From an uncultured Lachnospiraceae bacterium (GTDB taxonomy: Bacteria > Bacillota > Clostridia > Lachnospirales > Lachnospiraceae), in contig CANSPM010000001.1 in NCBI GenBank assembly GCA_947648875.1, forward strand, positions 98,987 to 162,986: a stretch of 64,000 bases of DNA, written 5' to 3'. The first letter of the stretch is position 1; each line of letters starts with the position of its first letter. Position numbers and translations under genes: made by a program. Positions 24,951-32,947 of the stretch are shown in pieces. Under the pieces are notes generated by a model. The model made no database searches. It saw only the letters and a program-made list of their open reading frames with translations, and was not told the origin of the DNA.

Positions 24951-27406
24951 TGCAGTCACGTTATACGGAAAAGGCGGAGGCCGCGTTAAAACACGCGGAG
25001 AGGTGCGCCCGTTCCCTGAAACAGGGATATGTGGGCACGGAGCATATTCTGGTGGGATTGATAAAGGAAGGCACGGGCGTGGCCGCCAGAGTGTTGGCGG
25101 ACAATGATGTGGCGCTGGAGCAAGTGCTGGATATGATCAGGGAACTCATCGCTTTCGAGGGTGGCACGGCCATTCGGGAGAGAGAGGGCTATTCTCCCCG
25201 GGCAGAAAAAATACTGGAGGAGGCGTACCGGCAGGCGGAGCGTTTTGGACAATCCCGGATTGGCACAGAGCATATTCTGATGGCGCTGATCAAGGAAGGG
25301 GAAAATGTGGCGGTACGCCTGCTGAACACCATGAATGTCTCCACCCAGAAACTCTATGTGGATCTGCTTTCGGCCATCGGGGCGGACCCCAATCTGTACA
25401 AGGAGGATCTGAGCAGGAGACAGGGGAAAAACAGTAAGACAGGTACACTGGATCAGTACAGCCGTGATCTGACAGCCCTGGCCAAAGAAGGCAAACTGGA
25501 CCCGGTGATCGGTCGGGAGGACGAGATTCGCAGGGTGATACAGATCCTGAGCCGCAGGACCAAGAATAATCCCTGTCTCATCGGTGAACCCGGTGTGGGT
25601 AAGACCGCCGTGGTGGAGGGTCTGGCGTTACGCATCGTAGAAGGGCAGGTTCCCTTTACCGTGCGGGATAAGCGGGTGCTTACGCTGGATCTCTCCGGCA
25701 TGGTGGCGGGCAGTAAATACAGAGGGGAATTTGAAGAGAGAATCAAGAAAGTCATACGGGAAGTGATTGCGGCGGGCAATGTAATTCTGTTTCTGGACGA
25801 GATGCACACCATTATCGGAGCCGGAGGCGCGGAGGGTGCCATCGACGCGTCCAACATCTTAAAACCTTCTCTGGCCAGGGGGGAACTCCAGCTGATCGGC
25901 GCTACAACCATCTCTGAATACCGGAAATACGTGGAGAAGGATGCCGCTCTGGAGCGAAGATTCCAGCCTGTGAACGTGGAGGAACCCACGGAGGAGGAGG
26001 CGATGCGTATCCTGGAGGGCATCAAGGAGAAGTATGAGGCGCATCACCAGGTGGAGATCCGGCAGGAGGCCGTAGAGGCGGCGGTTCGTCTGTCAAGCCG
26101 CTATATCAATGACCGTAATCTGCCGGATAAGGCCATTGACCTGATTGACGAAGCCGCTGCGGCCGCCCGGCTGCAGACGGCGAATGTGCCACATAAACAG
26201 CAGGAATTGCAGAAACAGCTCCGGGAGCTGGACCGCAATCTGGAGGCCGCCATCCGCCGGGGGGATTTCGAGGCGGCTGGAGAGGTAAAAACACAACAGG
26301 ATCAGGTGTTACAGAAACTGGAGCGCATGAAAAAGCGGACGGCCAATGCCGGGGAGGAGACCCGGCTGGAAATAGGGGAGGAGGAGATTGCCGCTGTGGT
26401 CTCCATGTGGACCAGGATTCCGCTGCAAAAACTGGCGGAGAAAGAGAGTGAGCGTCTGCTGAAACTGGAGCAGCTTCTGCACAAAAGAGTGATCGGCCAG
26501 GAGGAGGCGGTCAAGGCTGTATCCAGAGCCATGCGCAGAGGCCGGGTGGGCCTGAAAGATCCGGGCAGACCAATCGGTTCTTTCCTGTTTTTGGGCCCCA
26601 CGGGCGTAGGGAAGACGGAACTTAGCAAGGCGTTGGCGGAAGCCATGTTCGGCTCCGAGAACGCCATGATCCGGGTGGACATGTCCGAATATATGGAGGG
26701 ACATTCGGTGTCCAAGATGATCGGTTCCCCGCCTGGCTATGTGGGTTTTGACGAGGGAGGACAGCTCAGTGAGAAAGTGCGCCGCAATCCCTACAGTGTG
26801 GTGTTGTTTGATGAGATTGAGAAAGCGCATCCGGATGTGTTCAATATTTTGCTACAGGTGCTGGATGACGGTCATATCACCGATTCCAAGGGCAGAAAGG
26901 TCAGCTTTAAGAACACCATACTGATCATGACCTCCAACGCGGGCGCCCAGCGGATCGTGGACCCCAGAAATCTGGGATTTGCCGCCGACAACAGCGCGGC
27001 CCGCAATTATGAGAAGATGAAAAACGGTGTGATGGAGGAGGTAAAGCGTAACTTCAAGCCAGAGTTTATCAACCGTATTGACGATATTATCGTTTTCCAC
27101 CAGCTGGATCACGACAATATGAAGGAGATCATTCAGCTGTTGTCCGGCAGCCTATGCAGGCGTTGCCAGAGCCAGATGGAGATTCAGTTGTCGTTGACCG
27201 GGGCATTGAAAGAGCATCTGGTTGAAAAATACGCCGATCAGAAGATGGGGGCGAGACCTTTGAAACGGGCCATACAGTCGGTGGTGGAGGACGCGCTGGC
27301 CGAGGAAATTCTGAGGGGTAATGTAAAGCCGGGGGACACAGTGTCCGCAGGCTATAAACAGGAAAAGGTAACATTTACGGTGAAAAACCGTCAGGAAGCC
27401 CATTGA
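24950..27406 (+). CDS. clpC: ATP-dependent Clp protease ATP-binding subunit ClpC
   Basis: A protein of 818 residues, usual for ClpC. Domains: double Clp N repeat (about 1-145), first AAA+ module with Walker A GEPGVGKT (212-219) and Walker B VILFLDEMHTI, a middle region with a UVR-like helix pair (RRGDFEAAGEVKTQQDQVLQ), and a second AAA+ module with GPTGVGKT (549-556), followed by the C-terminal D2-small domain. ClpC unfolds substrates and passes them to ClpP (not in the window). In most Firmicutes ctsR-mcsA-mcsB precede clpC; here a GntR gene does. The ATG at 24950 overlaps the GntR stop; GGAGG lies upstream. Confidence 0.96.
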   Translation: MQSRYTEKAEAALKHAERCARSLKQGYVGTEHILVGLIKEGTGVAARVLADNDVALEQVLDMIRELIAFEGGTAIREREGYSPRAEKILEEAYRQAERFGQSRIGTEHILMALIKEGENVAVRLLNTMNVSTQKLYVDLLSAIGADPNLYKEDLSRRQGKNSKTGTLDQYSRDLTALAKEGKLDPVIGREDEIRRVIQILSRRTKNNPCLIGEPGVGKTAVVEGLALRIVEGQVPFTVRDKRVLTLDLSGMVAGSKYRGEFEERIKKVIREVIAAGNVILFLDEMHTIIGAGGAEGAIDASNILKPSLARGELQLIGATTISEYRKYVEKDAALERRFQPVNVEEPTEEEAMRILEGIKEKYEAHHQVEIRQEAVEAAVRLSSRYINDRNLPDKAIDLIDEAAAAARLQTANVPHKQQELQKQLRELDRNLEAAIRRGDFEAAGEVKTQQDQVLQKLERMKKRTANAGEETRLEIGEEEIAAVVSMWTRIPLQKLAEKESERLLKLEQLLHKRVIGQEEAVKAVSRAMRRGRVGLKDPGRPIGSFLFLGPTGVGKTELSKALAEAMFGSENAMIRVDMSEYMEGHSVSKMIGSPPGYVGFDEGGQLSEKVRRNPYSVVLFDEIEKAHPDVFNILLQVLDDGHITDSKGRKVSFKNTILIMTSNAGAQRIVDPRNLGFAADNSAARNYEKMKNGVMEEVKRNFKPEFINRIDDIIVFHQLDHDNMKEIIQLLSGSLCRRCQSQMEIQLSLTGALKEHLVEKYADQKMGARPLKRAIQSVVEDALAEEILRGNVKPGDTVSAGYKQEKVTFTVKNRQEAH

Positions 27407-27451
27407 TGCACTGCTTTCGGAGGAAACCCGGGACATGGGGTAGAGGGAAAA

Positions 27452-28825
27452 ATGGCACAGACAAAGAATAAATCTGTATTTTACTGTCAAAACTGCGGTT
27501 TTGAATCCACAAAGTGGATGGGACAATGTCCCGGATGCAAAGAATGGAATACCTTTGTTGAGGAAGTCGTCAAGGCGACTTCCTTAAAAAATATGGGCAG
27601 GGGCGGAGTGGTGAAAAGCGGGAATACTCCTGCTGTACTGGCAGATATCACCATACAGGAGGAGGCGCGCGTACAGACCCACATCGTGGAACTGGATCGG
27701 GTACTGGGAGGCGGTATTGTGCAGGGGTCTCTGACGCTGGTGGGAGGAGATCCAGGCATCGGCAAATCCACCCTGTTACTACAGACCTGTAGAAAATTGG
27801 CGGCGGACGGCCATAAGGTCCTCTATATCTCCGGCGAGGAGTCCCAGGTACAGATCAAGATGCGGGCGGACCGGATCGGCAGCTTCGCGGAAAATATGCT
27901 GTTACTGTGTGAGACCAATCTGGGCAGCATTGCGGAAGTGATTCGTCGGGAGATGCCCAAGGTGGTGATTATAGATTCCATTCAGACTATGTACAATGAG
28001 GAGGTGTCCGCAGCTCCGGGCAGTGTTTCCCAGGTTAGGGAATCCACGGGAGTTCTGCTACAGCTGGCCAAGGGCATGAATATCTCCGTCTTTATTGTGG
28101 GGCATGTGACTAAGGAAGGGACTGTGGCAGGTCCCAGAGTGCTGGAACATATGGTGGACACAGTGCTCTACTTTGAGGGGGACAGACATGCCTCCTATCG
28201 GATACTCAGGGGAGTCAAGAATCGCTTTGGTTCCACCAATGAGATCGGTGTGTTTGAGATGTGTCAGGAGGGATTGGCCGAGGTCCACAATCCTTCCGAA
28301 TATATGCTGGACGGCAGGCCGGAAGGAGCCAGCGGATCGGTGGTGGCCTGCGCCATGGAGGGGACCAGGCCGCTCTTGCTGGAAATACAGGCTCTGGTCT
28401 GTCACAGCAATTTCGGCATTCCCAGGAGGCAGACTACGGGCACGGATTTTAACAGGGTGAATCTTCTGATGGCAGTGCTGGAGAAGCGTTGCGGCGTGCA
28501 GCTGTCGGGCTGCGATGCCTATGTGAACATTGCGGGCGGTATGAAGATCCAGGAGCCGGCCATAGATCTGACTATTGTGCTGGCGACGCTGTCCAGTTTT
28601 AAGAACCGGGAGATCAGTCCCCGGCTGGTGGCGTTTGGGGAGGTGGGGCTCTCCGGAGAGGTCCGTAGTGTCAGTATGGCGGCTCAACGTGTGGCGGAGG
28701 CCCGGAAGCTGGGGTTTGATACCTGTATTCTCCCGGCGGTATGCATGAAGGGGTTAGAGAGCGACGAACATATGAAGCTCATTGGGGTAAGAACCATACA
28801 GGACGCTGTGAACGCAGTGCTGTAG
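27452..28825 (+). CDS. radA: DNA repair protein RadA (Sms)
   Basis: A protein of 457 residues. It has an N-terminal zinc finger CQNCGFESTKWMGQCPGC, a RecA-like ATPase with Walker A GGDPGIGKSTL, the RadA-specific KNRFG motif and a C-terminal Lon-protease-like domain. RadA drives branch migration of recombination intermediates. It follows clpC after 45 bp, the usual clpC-radA neighbourhood in Firmicutes. AGAGGG precedes ATG 27452. Confidence 0.96.
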   Translation: MAQTKNKSVFYCQNCGFESTKWMGQCPGCKEWNTFVEEVVKATSLKNMGRGGVVKSGNTPAVLADITIQEEARVQTHIVELDRVLGGGIVQGSLTLVGGDPGIGKSTLLLQTCRKLAADGHKVLYISGEESQVQIKMRADRIGSFAENMLLLCETNLGSIAEVIRREMPKVVIIDSIQTMYNEEVSAAPGSVSQVRESTGVLLQLAKGMNISVFIVGHVTKEGTVAGPRVLEHMVDTVLYFEGDRHASYRILRGVKNRFGSTNEIGVFEMCQEGLAEVHNPSEYMLDGRPEGASGSVVACAMEGTRPLLLEIQALVCHSNFGIPRRQTTGTDFNRVNLLMAVLEKRCGVQLSGCDAYVNIAGGMKIQEPAIDLTIVLATLSSFKNREISPRLVAFGEVGLSGEVRSVSMAAQRVAEARKLGFDTCILPAVCMKGLESDEHMKLIGVRTIQDAVNAVL

Positions 28826-28895
28826 CGGCACCGCCTGAAAAAGATTGCGGATATGCTGGCGGGTATTTGGAGGCGTTACAGGCACTTTTGCAATG

Positions 28896-28936
28896 AAAAA
28901 GACCTGAAAATATGGAACATCCAATACTCTCAGGTC
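28896..28936 (-). terminator. Terminator of the tRNA-Trp gene (minus strand)
   Basis: On the minus strand GACCTGA (28936-28930) pairs with TCAGGTC (28907-28901), followed by TTTTT. Confidence 0.8.
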
Positions 28937-28944
28937 CTTATCAG

Positions 28945-29015
28945 CAGGGGAAGAGGGAATCGAACCCCCGTTAACGGTTTTGGAGACCGCCGCACTACCG
29001 CTGTACTATTCCCCT
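28945..29015 (-). tRNA. tRNA-Trp (anticodon CCA)
   Basis: The minus strand folds into a complete 71-base cloverleaf: acceptor AGGGGAA/TTCCCCT, D arm GTAC/GTGC, anticodon arm GCGGT-CTCCAAA-ACCGT with anticodon CCA, and a T arm containing TTCGATT. CCA is not encoded. The gene lies alone, antisense to the flanking genes, and has its own terminator. Confidence 0.95.
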
Positions 29016-29136
29016 TTGCAATTAGTTTTTCACTGACGAAAGCTATTATAACACATCTGTAGTGGCTTTCGCAAGTATATTTTGTAAAATTTTTATCTTT
29101 TTTTGGAGGAAATCTGTAAGATCAGGAGCTGGCGGA

Positions 29137-29189
29137 ATGGTTTTCCCTTTAGAGCCAGCGCGCGGCAATTAGGCAGAGGAGGAATCGTT
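29137..29189 (+). promoter_or_regulatory. Leader of the 123-residue protein gene, related to the leader at 9792
   Basis: GGTTTTCCCTTTAGAGCCA followed by a GCGGC block resembles the segment at 9792-9827. An inverted pair GCTGGC (29129-29134) / GCCAGC (29154-29159) flanks it. The AGAGGAGG site follows. Confidence 0.35.
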
Positions 29190-29561
29190 ATGAAGCAGGA
29201 GATCAGAGAGTGGGCAATGAAGCTGGCAGAATGCGCAGGGCAGGACAGAGCGCAGGCGGAAACTTTCGTGGCAGGGCTGGAGAAATGCCGGGATGTACAG
29301 GAAGAGTTTTGCTATTACTATGAGCATCAGAATTTTTTGTGCAAATACCGGGTGGCAGGTTATACCATTGTAGATATTCTGGTGTGGCAGGTGGACCACT
29401 TTAAAGCCTTTCTGGACAGGCCGGGGGAGATGAACCGTTACCGCCAGGACAGGCTGGTATGGAGTGCCTTCCAGACCATGCTGGAGATGAAGGAGGAGCC
29501 GGAGCAGTATCAGCGTAAAATGCGGGAGGAGACGGGGACGGACTACGCAGGAAAATATTAA
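29190..29561 (+). CDS. Uncharacterised small soluble protein
   Basis: A protein of 123 residues from ATG 29190 with an AGAGGAGG site. It is predicted to be helical and mixed in charge, with four cysteines (C15, C33, C41, C51) and an aromatic-rich centre (FCYYYEHQNFLCKYRVAGYTI). No signal peptide, membrane segment or recognised motif. A strong hairpin follows. It stands alone between the antisense tRNA-Trp and the convergent cyclic-nucleotide-domain gene. Not recognised as a named family. Confidence 0.7.
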   Translation: MKQEIREWAMKLAECAGQDRAQAETFVAGLEKCRDVQEEFCYYYEHQNFLCKYRVAGYTIVDILVWQVDHFKAFLDRPGEMNRYRQDRLVWSAFQTMLEMKEEPEQYQRKMREETGTDYAGKY

Positions 29562-29601
29562 ACTGTAATCTTAGAGGAAATTTTCCTTAATAGGGAAAAG
29601 C

Positions 29602-29633
29602 GACGCAGCCGCTGGGGAAACAGCGGCTGCGTC
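29602..29633. terminator. Strong hairpin between convergent genes
   Basis: A perfect 13-bp stem GACGCAGCCGCTG / CAGCGGCTGCGTC with a GGGAAA loop. The minus strand continues into TTTT, so it may terminate the minus-strand gene. A second perfect hairpin, GTCCAGTT-CCGC-AACTGGAC, follows at 29678-29697. Confidence 0.7.
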
Positions 29634-29764
29634 TGTGTAAAAGGGGAAATTTCTTCCGGAATATTTGGTAATTACCAGTCCAGTTCCGCAACTGGACATC
29701 CTTAGTATACACCAGGATTTGAAGATTGTCCAGTGTTTTAAACAAATTTTAAAAATTTGTCAGT

Positions 29765-32044
29765 CTATGTCGTAAGTTGTCTCTTATAATATTCAATTTC
29801 CTGCTCAATTGTTTCGGGAATCTGTGTTCCTTCGTTGCGGAGTTTCTGAGCGAGCTTATTAAAGTGGCTGAGATGCTGCTGACATTTTACGTCATGGCGG
29901 CGAATCAGTTCACCGTACATGGGATTGCTCTGTACCTTCTGCCGTACTTCCCGGGAGAAGGGACAGTAGGTGAAGATAATCTGCCGCGCAATCTTATTGA
30001 GCCGGGGAGAGGCCGTGCTTTCCAATTGAATCCACAGCAGATAATCCCGTATAAACATCTCCTTGAAGCTGTTCTTGGCGCCCATGAGGCTTTGCCGGAT
30101 TCTCTCCTTGGCCTCCGGGGATAATTCAGTGTTCTTTTTATAGAATTGAATATAGTCGAAATATTCGCTTGTCAGAGAGCGCTCCGTGAGATCGTTCCAG
30201 CGGGCACCCTGGACACGTTTGCACATCTCCCAACGGTAATCTCCCACCAGGCGGATGGTAGTGGTATACAAATCTTCCATATGGAATACGGATAGCATCA
30301 TGCGGGAGGGGGTGGTGCGCTTTCTGCCTTCGATCTCCTGCCAGGTGACTCCGCGGATACCCGCGTTGGGCATCAGAATGAAATCCGGGAGACATTCCAC
30401 ATGAATGTTCTCCTTCTGAGCCACGGGACTGTCCATATTCAACGTCTCACGGTAGAAAACCGAGTAGTCAATGCCCCGGATTCTGTCGAGAACGGAGCGG
30501 ATATCATCTACCTTCACATGGCTGGCAGATAAATCTCTGAGGATATTGTCCTCGGCCAGCACAGGGCAGAAGGTGGTAACACGTCCGTAGGTTATCTTGT
30601 TGACGGTGGGGAACAGATTCTGGAGTTCAAATTCCACCTTGCGCATAGGATTGTCGGAAAGGTCACGCAATTCCTGCTCGGATAATTTACCGCTGGCTTT
30701 TTGTTTATGCAGATAGTCCACGTAGTCTTCCCCGAACTCGTTGCGGCTTGGCTGTTTTTTGCCCTCGTAGATGCATTTCATCCAATCGAAAAAGGTGTAC
30801 ACTCCCTCTCCGGACTGGCCCTCGGGGCTGTCTATCAGTTGGCAGAGGCAGGCGCTGTTGGATTTCCCGGCCAGTTCGTCGTCCACATACCCGAAAGTGA
30901 GAAACAGCCGGACGGGCAGAGGCAGAGAACTGTCGGTCAGAGCTTTTTTCAGTACCAGATTGTAGATGGAATAGAAGTTCTGCGTCAGGCGGCGGCGCAA
31001 TTTACACGCCTGTTCGTCCGAAGAGGACTTGTCGGTAAGCTGCTTATAGGCATCCACATCCTGGCGAAAGGAGGACGCGGTCTCGATGTCGGCGCTGGCA
31101 TATTCCAGAATTGCGGACAGGGAACCCGCAAGCTGTTCCGTCGCCTTTGCGTCGGGGGCATCGGAGGCCACAGGCTGTTTTGAATCAAATCGGGACAGAT
31201 TTTCCCGAAAACTTTGCAGGCGTGCCGCAAGCCGGGCCTTATCCAGCGCCGCGTTGCCGGTGAGGGTGGAGACCACGTTCTGAATAGCCGAATAAATATT
31301 CGCGGTGTCTGCGGAAGCCTGGGCCACCTGGCAAAAAAGACCGGTATAATAGGAGAACAGATCCTCTTCCTCAGGACTGATATAATAATGTAAGAGTTGT
31401 TCCTGATAGTGCAGCTGCTCCTCCAGAGACAGATAGGTCTTGCGGAAATCCAGACTGGCTTTGCGCAGAAAACCTGTAACCACGGCGGCTTCTCTGGCCA
31501 CGGCGGCACTGGGGTTGGCCGTGAAAATCTGTAAAAGCCCCTGGTAAAAATCAGTCAGCCACATATCGGGTGTCTCCATGCCCACATAGGTGGTCACTTG
31601 TTCTATATCCGTCAGCTCTTTGGCCGGAAGGCCATATTTGTCGCAGAGCTTCCGGTAAGTGGCCAGATGCTCGTGAAGACGGTTGTAGAGGTTGCCACAG
31701 GTCAGCGCGGACTCTTCGCAGTGGTTCAGCATTGTACACATCTGGCGGAAGGCGGAGATCACGGAAAGGCTGGCGACATCAGGATTTTTCACGAACAGAT
31801 CCTGTAGAGCCTCCGGGTTGGGCAGGGGGTAGTTCATGATATGGACTGCTTCCACAGTTTCATATCCCAGAAAGTGGACCTCCGAACAGATCTCACAGAT
31901 ACCGATTACATCGCCTTTACCGATCGTGTATTCACCGGTGGGGGAGAACACTCGTACTTTTCCGCTGGTGATCAGGTGGAGGGCCGTCAGAGGCTGGCCG
32001 ACTTTGTAAATGGTTTTTTGTTTGGGTAAATCAATAAATGGCAT
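29765..32044 (-). CDS. Large protein with N-terminal cyclic-nucleotide-binding-like domain, otherwise uncharacterised
   Basis: A protein of 759 residues. Residues 8-95 look like a CRP-type cyclic-nucleotide-binding beta roll (GQPLTALHLITSGKVRVFSPTG...IGKGDVIGICEI), but no helix-turn-helix follows. The other 650 residues are largely helical and cytoplasmic in character, with no membrane segment and no motif I recognise. AAAGGAG lies upstream of ATG (32042-32044). The promoter on the minus strand has TTGTGT and TATAAT. The gene is divergent from the MarR-type regulator, with -35 boxes only about 24 bp apart, so both could respond to the same regulator (inference). Similar long proteins with a CRP-like head but unknown function are known in clostridia and spirochaetes. 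Confidence 0.75.
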   Translation of the reverse strand: MPFIDLPKQKTIYKVGQPLTALHLITSGKVRVFSPTGEYTIGKGDVIGICEICSEVHFLGYETVEAVHIMNYPLPNPEALQDLFVKNPDVASLSVISAFRQMCTMLNHCEESALTCGNLYNRLHEHLATYRKLCDKYGLPAKELTDIEQVTTYVGMETPDMWLTDFYQGLLQIFTANPSAAVAREAAVVTGFLRKASLDFRKTYLSLEEQLHYQEQLLHYYISPEEEDLFSYYTGLFCQVAQASADTANIYSAIQNVVSTLTGNAALDKARLAARLQSFRENLSRFDSKQPVASDAPDAKATEQLAGSLSAILEYASADIETASSFRQDVDAYKQLTDKSSSDEQACKLRRRLTQNFYSIYNLVLKKALTDSSLPLPVRLFLTFGYVDDELAGKSNSACLCQLIDSPEGQSGEGVYTFFDWMKCIYEGKKQPSRNEFGEDYVDYLHKQKASGKLSEQELRDLSDNPMRKVEFELQNLFPTVNKITYGRVTTFCPVLAEDNILRDLSASHVKVDDIRSVLDRIRGIDYSVFYRETLNMDSPVAQKENIHVECLPDFILMPNAGIRGVTWQEIEGRKRTTPSRMMLSVFHMEDLYTTTIRLVGDYRWEMCKRVQGARWNDLTERSLTSEYFDYIQFYKKNTELSPEAKERIRQSLMGAKNSFKEMFIRDYLLWIQLESTASPRLNKIARQIIFTYCPFSREVRQKVQSNPMYGELIRRHDVKCQQHLSHFNKLAQKLRNEGTQIPETIEQEIEYYKRQLTT

Positions 32045-32136
32045 GGTTCAATAGACTCCTTTCAAACATAGGCGCTTATGCGCTTCGGAGCGGCAGTCCG
32101 TCAAAAACAGCCCAAAACCGCTATTCCATGGGCTTA

Positions 32137-32165
32137 ATTATACTCTGATTGACAAAAATACACAA
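32137..32165 (-). promoter_or_regulatory. Promoter of the cyclic-nucleotide-domain protein gene
   Basis: On the minus strand, -35 TTGTGT (32165-32160), 17-bp spacer, -10 TATAAT (32142-32137). A short hairpin AGCCCA/TGGGCT with a T tract lies in the leader (32109-32134). Confidence 0.6.
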
Positions 32166-32188
32166 TATGGTTTTCGTAAATTTTACTA

Positions 32189-32217
32189 TTGACAAATAAA
32201 TTGTTTGGAAGTAAACT
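32189..32217 (+). promoter_or_regulatory. Promoter of the marR-ABC exporter operon
   Basis: Consensus -35 TTGACA (32189-32194), 17-bp spacer, -10 TAAACT (32212-32217). The -10 box overlaps the first unit of the 30-bp operator-like array. Confidence 0.7.
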
Positions 32218-32360
32218 GTTTGTACTGAAACAGTTCACGGGTGGACTGTTTGCGCTAAAACAATTCATGAGTGAACTGTTGGACGCAATACGGTTTATGA
32301 ATGAACGGTTTTCACCAAAACAGTTTATAAAGGAACTGTTCATTCTCAAAAATAGTTTGC
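32211..32360 (+). promoter_or_regulatory. Array of five 30-bp palindromic units, probable operators of the MarR-type regulator
   Basis: Units begin exactly at 32211, 32241, 32271, 32301 and 32331. Each has the form GAACTGTTT-N6-AAACAGTT, clearest in the first (AACTGTTT...AAACAGTT, 32214-32235). The spacing is about three helical turns. The array lies between promoter and start codon of the MarR-type gene. Confidence 0.75.
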
Positions 32361-32392
32361 GCGTGTACGGCTCGCGTGCGGAAGGGAGGTCC

Positions 32393-32896
32393 ATGGACGG
32401 GGGGAACAGTAAATTTCATATGGGGCACCGCATCAGAAAGTTGGACAATATGCTCAAGCGGAATGTGCAGCTGGCGTTGAGCGGACTGGGCGTGGATGAG
32501 GTGACAGCCATGAACGGCTTTATTATTCAGTATCTGCATCATCACGCGGACCAGATCATTTATCAGAGAGATATCGAGAGGGAGTTTAAGATTGGCCGCT
32601 CCGCAGTGACCAATATCCTTACCCGTATGGAGGAAAACGGTTTTATCCACCGGGAGACTGACGGCAGTGATGCCAGACTCAAGCGTCTGACGTTGACAGA
32701 CAAGGGGGAGGAACAGAGTCAGCTGCTGCACGACACCTTTGCCTGGCTGAACAGCAGTCAGATGGAGGGAATATCCGACGAGGAACAGGAGCGGTTTTTT
32801 GCCGTTCTGGAGAAGATTGAGGGGAATGCGGGCAGGCTGGCCGCGCGTATTCTGGGGGAAGACGACTCCTGGACCCGGGAGATCCGGCCAAGATAA
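32393..32896 (+). CDS. MarR-family transcriptional regulator
   Basis: A protein of 167 residues from ATG 32393, which has AAGGGAGG just upstream. The frame is open further upstream to 32189, but that would start in the -35 box and read through the operator array as ten-residue repeats, so the shorter start is preferred. The winged helix-turn-helix is clear: YQRDIEREFKIGRSAVTNILTRMEENGFIHRE, followed by the MarR wing DARLKRLTLTDKGEE. It probably represses its own gene and the two ABC exporter genes that follow after 51 bp, with release by a toxic ligand (inference from family and context). Confidence 0.9.
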   Translation: MDGGNSKFHMGHRIRKLDNMLKRNVQLALSGLGVDEVTAMNGFIIQYLHHHADQIIYQRDIEREFKIGRSAVTNILTRMEENGFIHRETDGSDARLKRLTLTDKGEEQSQLLHDTFAWLNSSQMEGISDEEQERFFAVLEKIEGNAGRLAARILGEDDSWTREIRPR

Positions 32897-32947
32897 TTCC
32901 ATGGCCCGAGAGGGTGGTAATGAAACAAAAAATAAGGAGAGAAAAAA

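Noticed and set aside
32189..32392. Extended N-terminus of the MarR-type protein with ten-residue repeats
   Set aside because: The TTG start coincides with the -35 box and there is no ribosome site; the repeats are better explained as operators.
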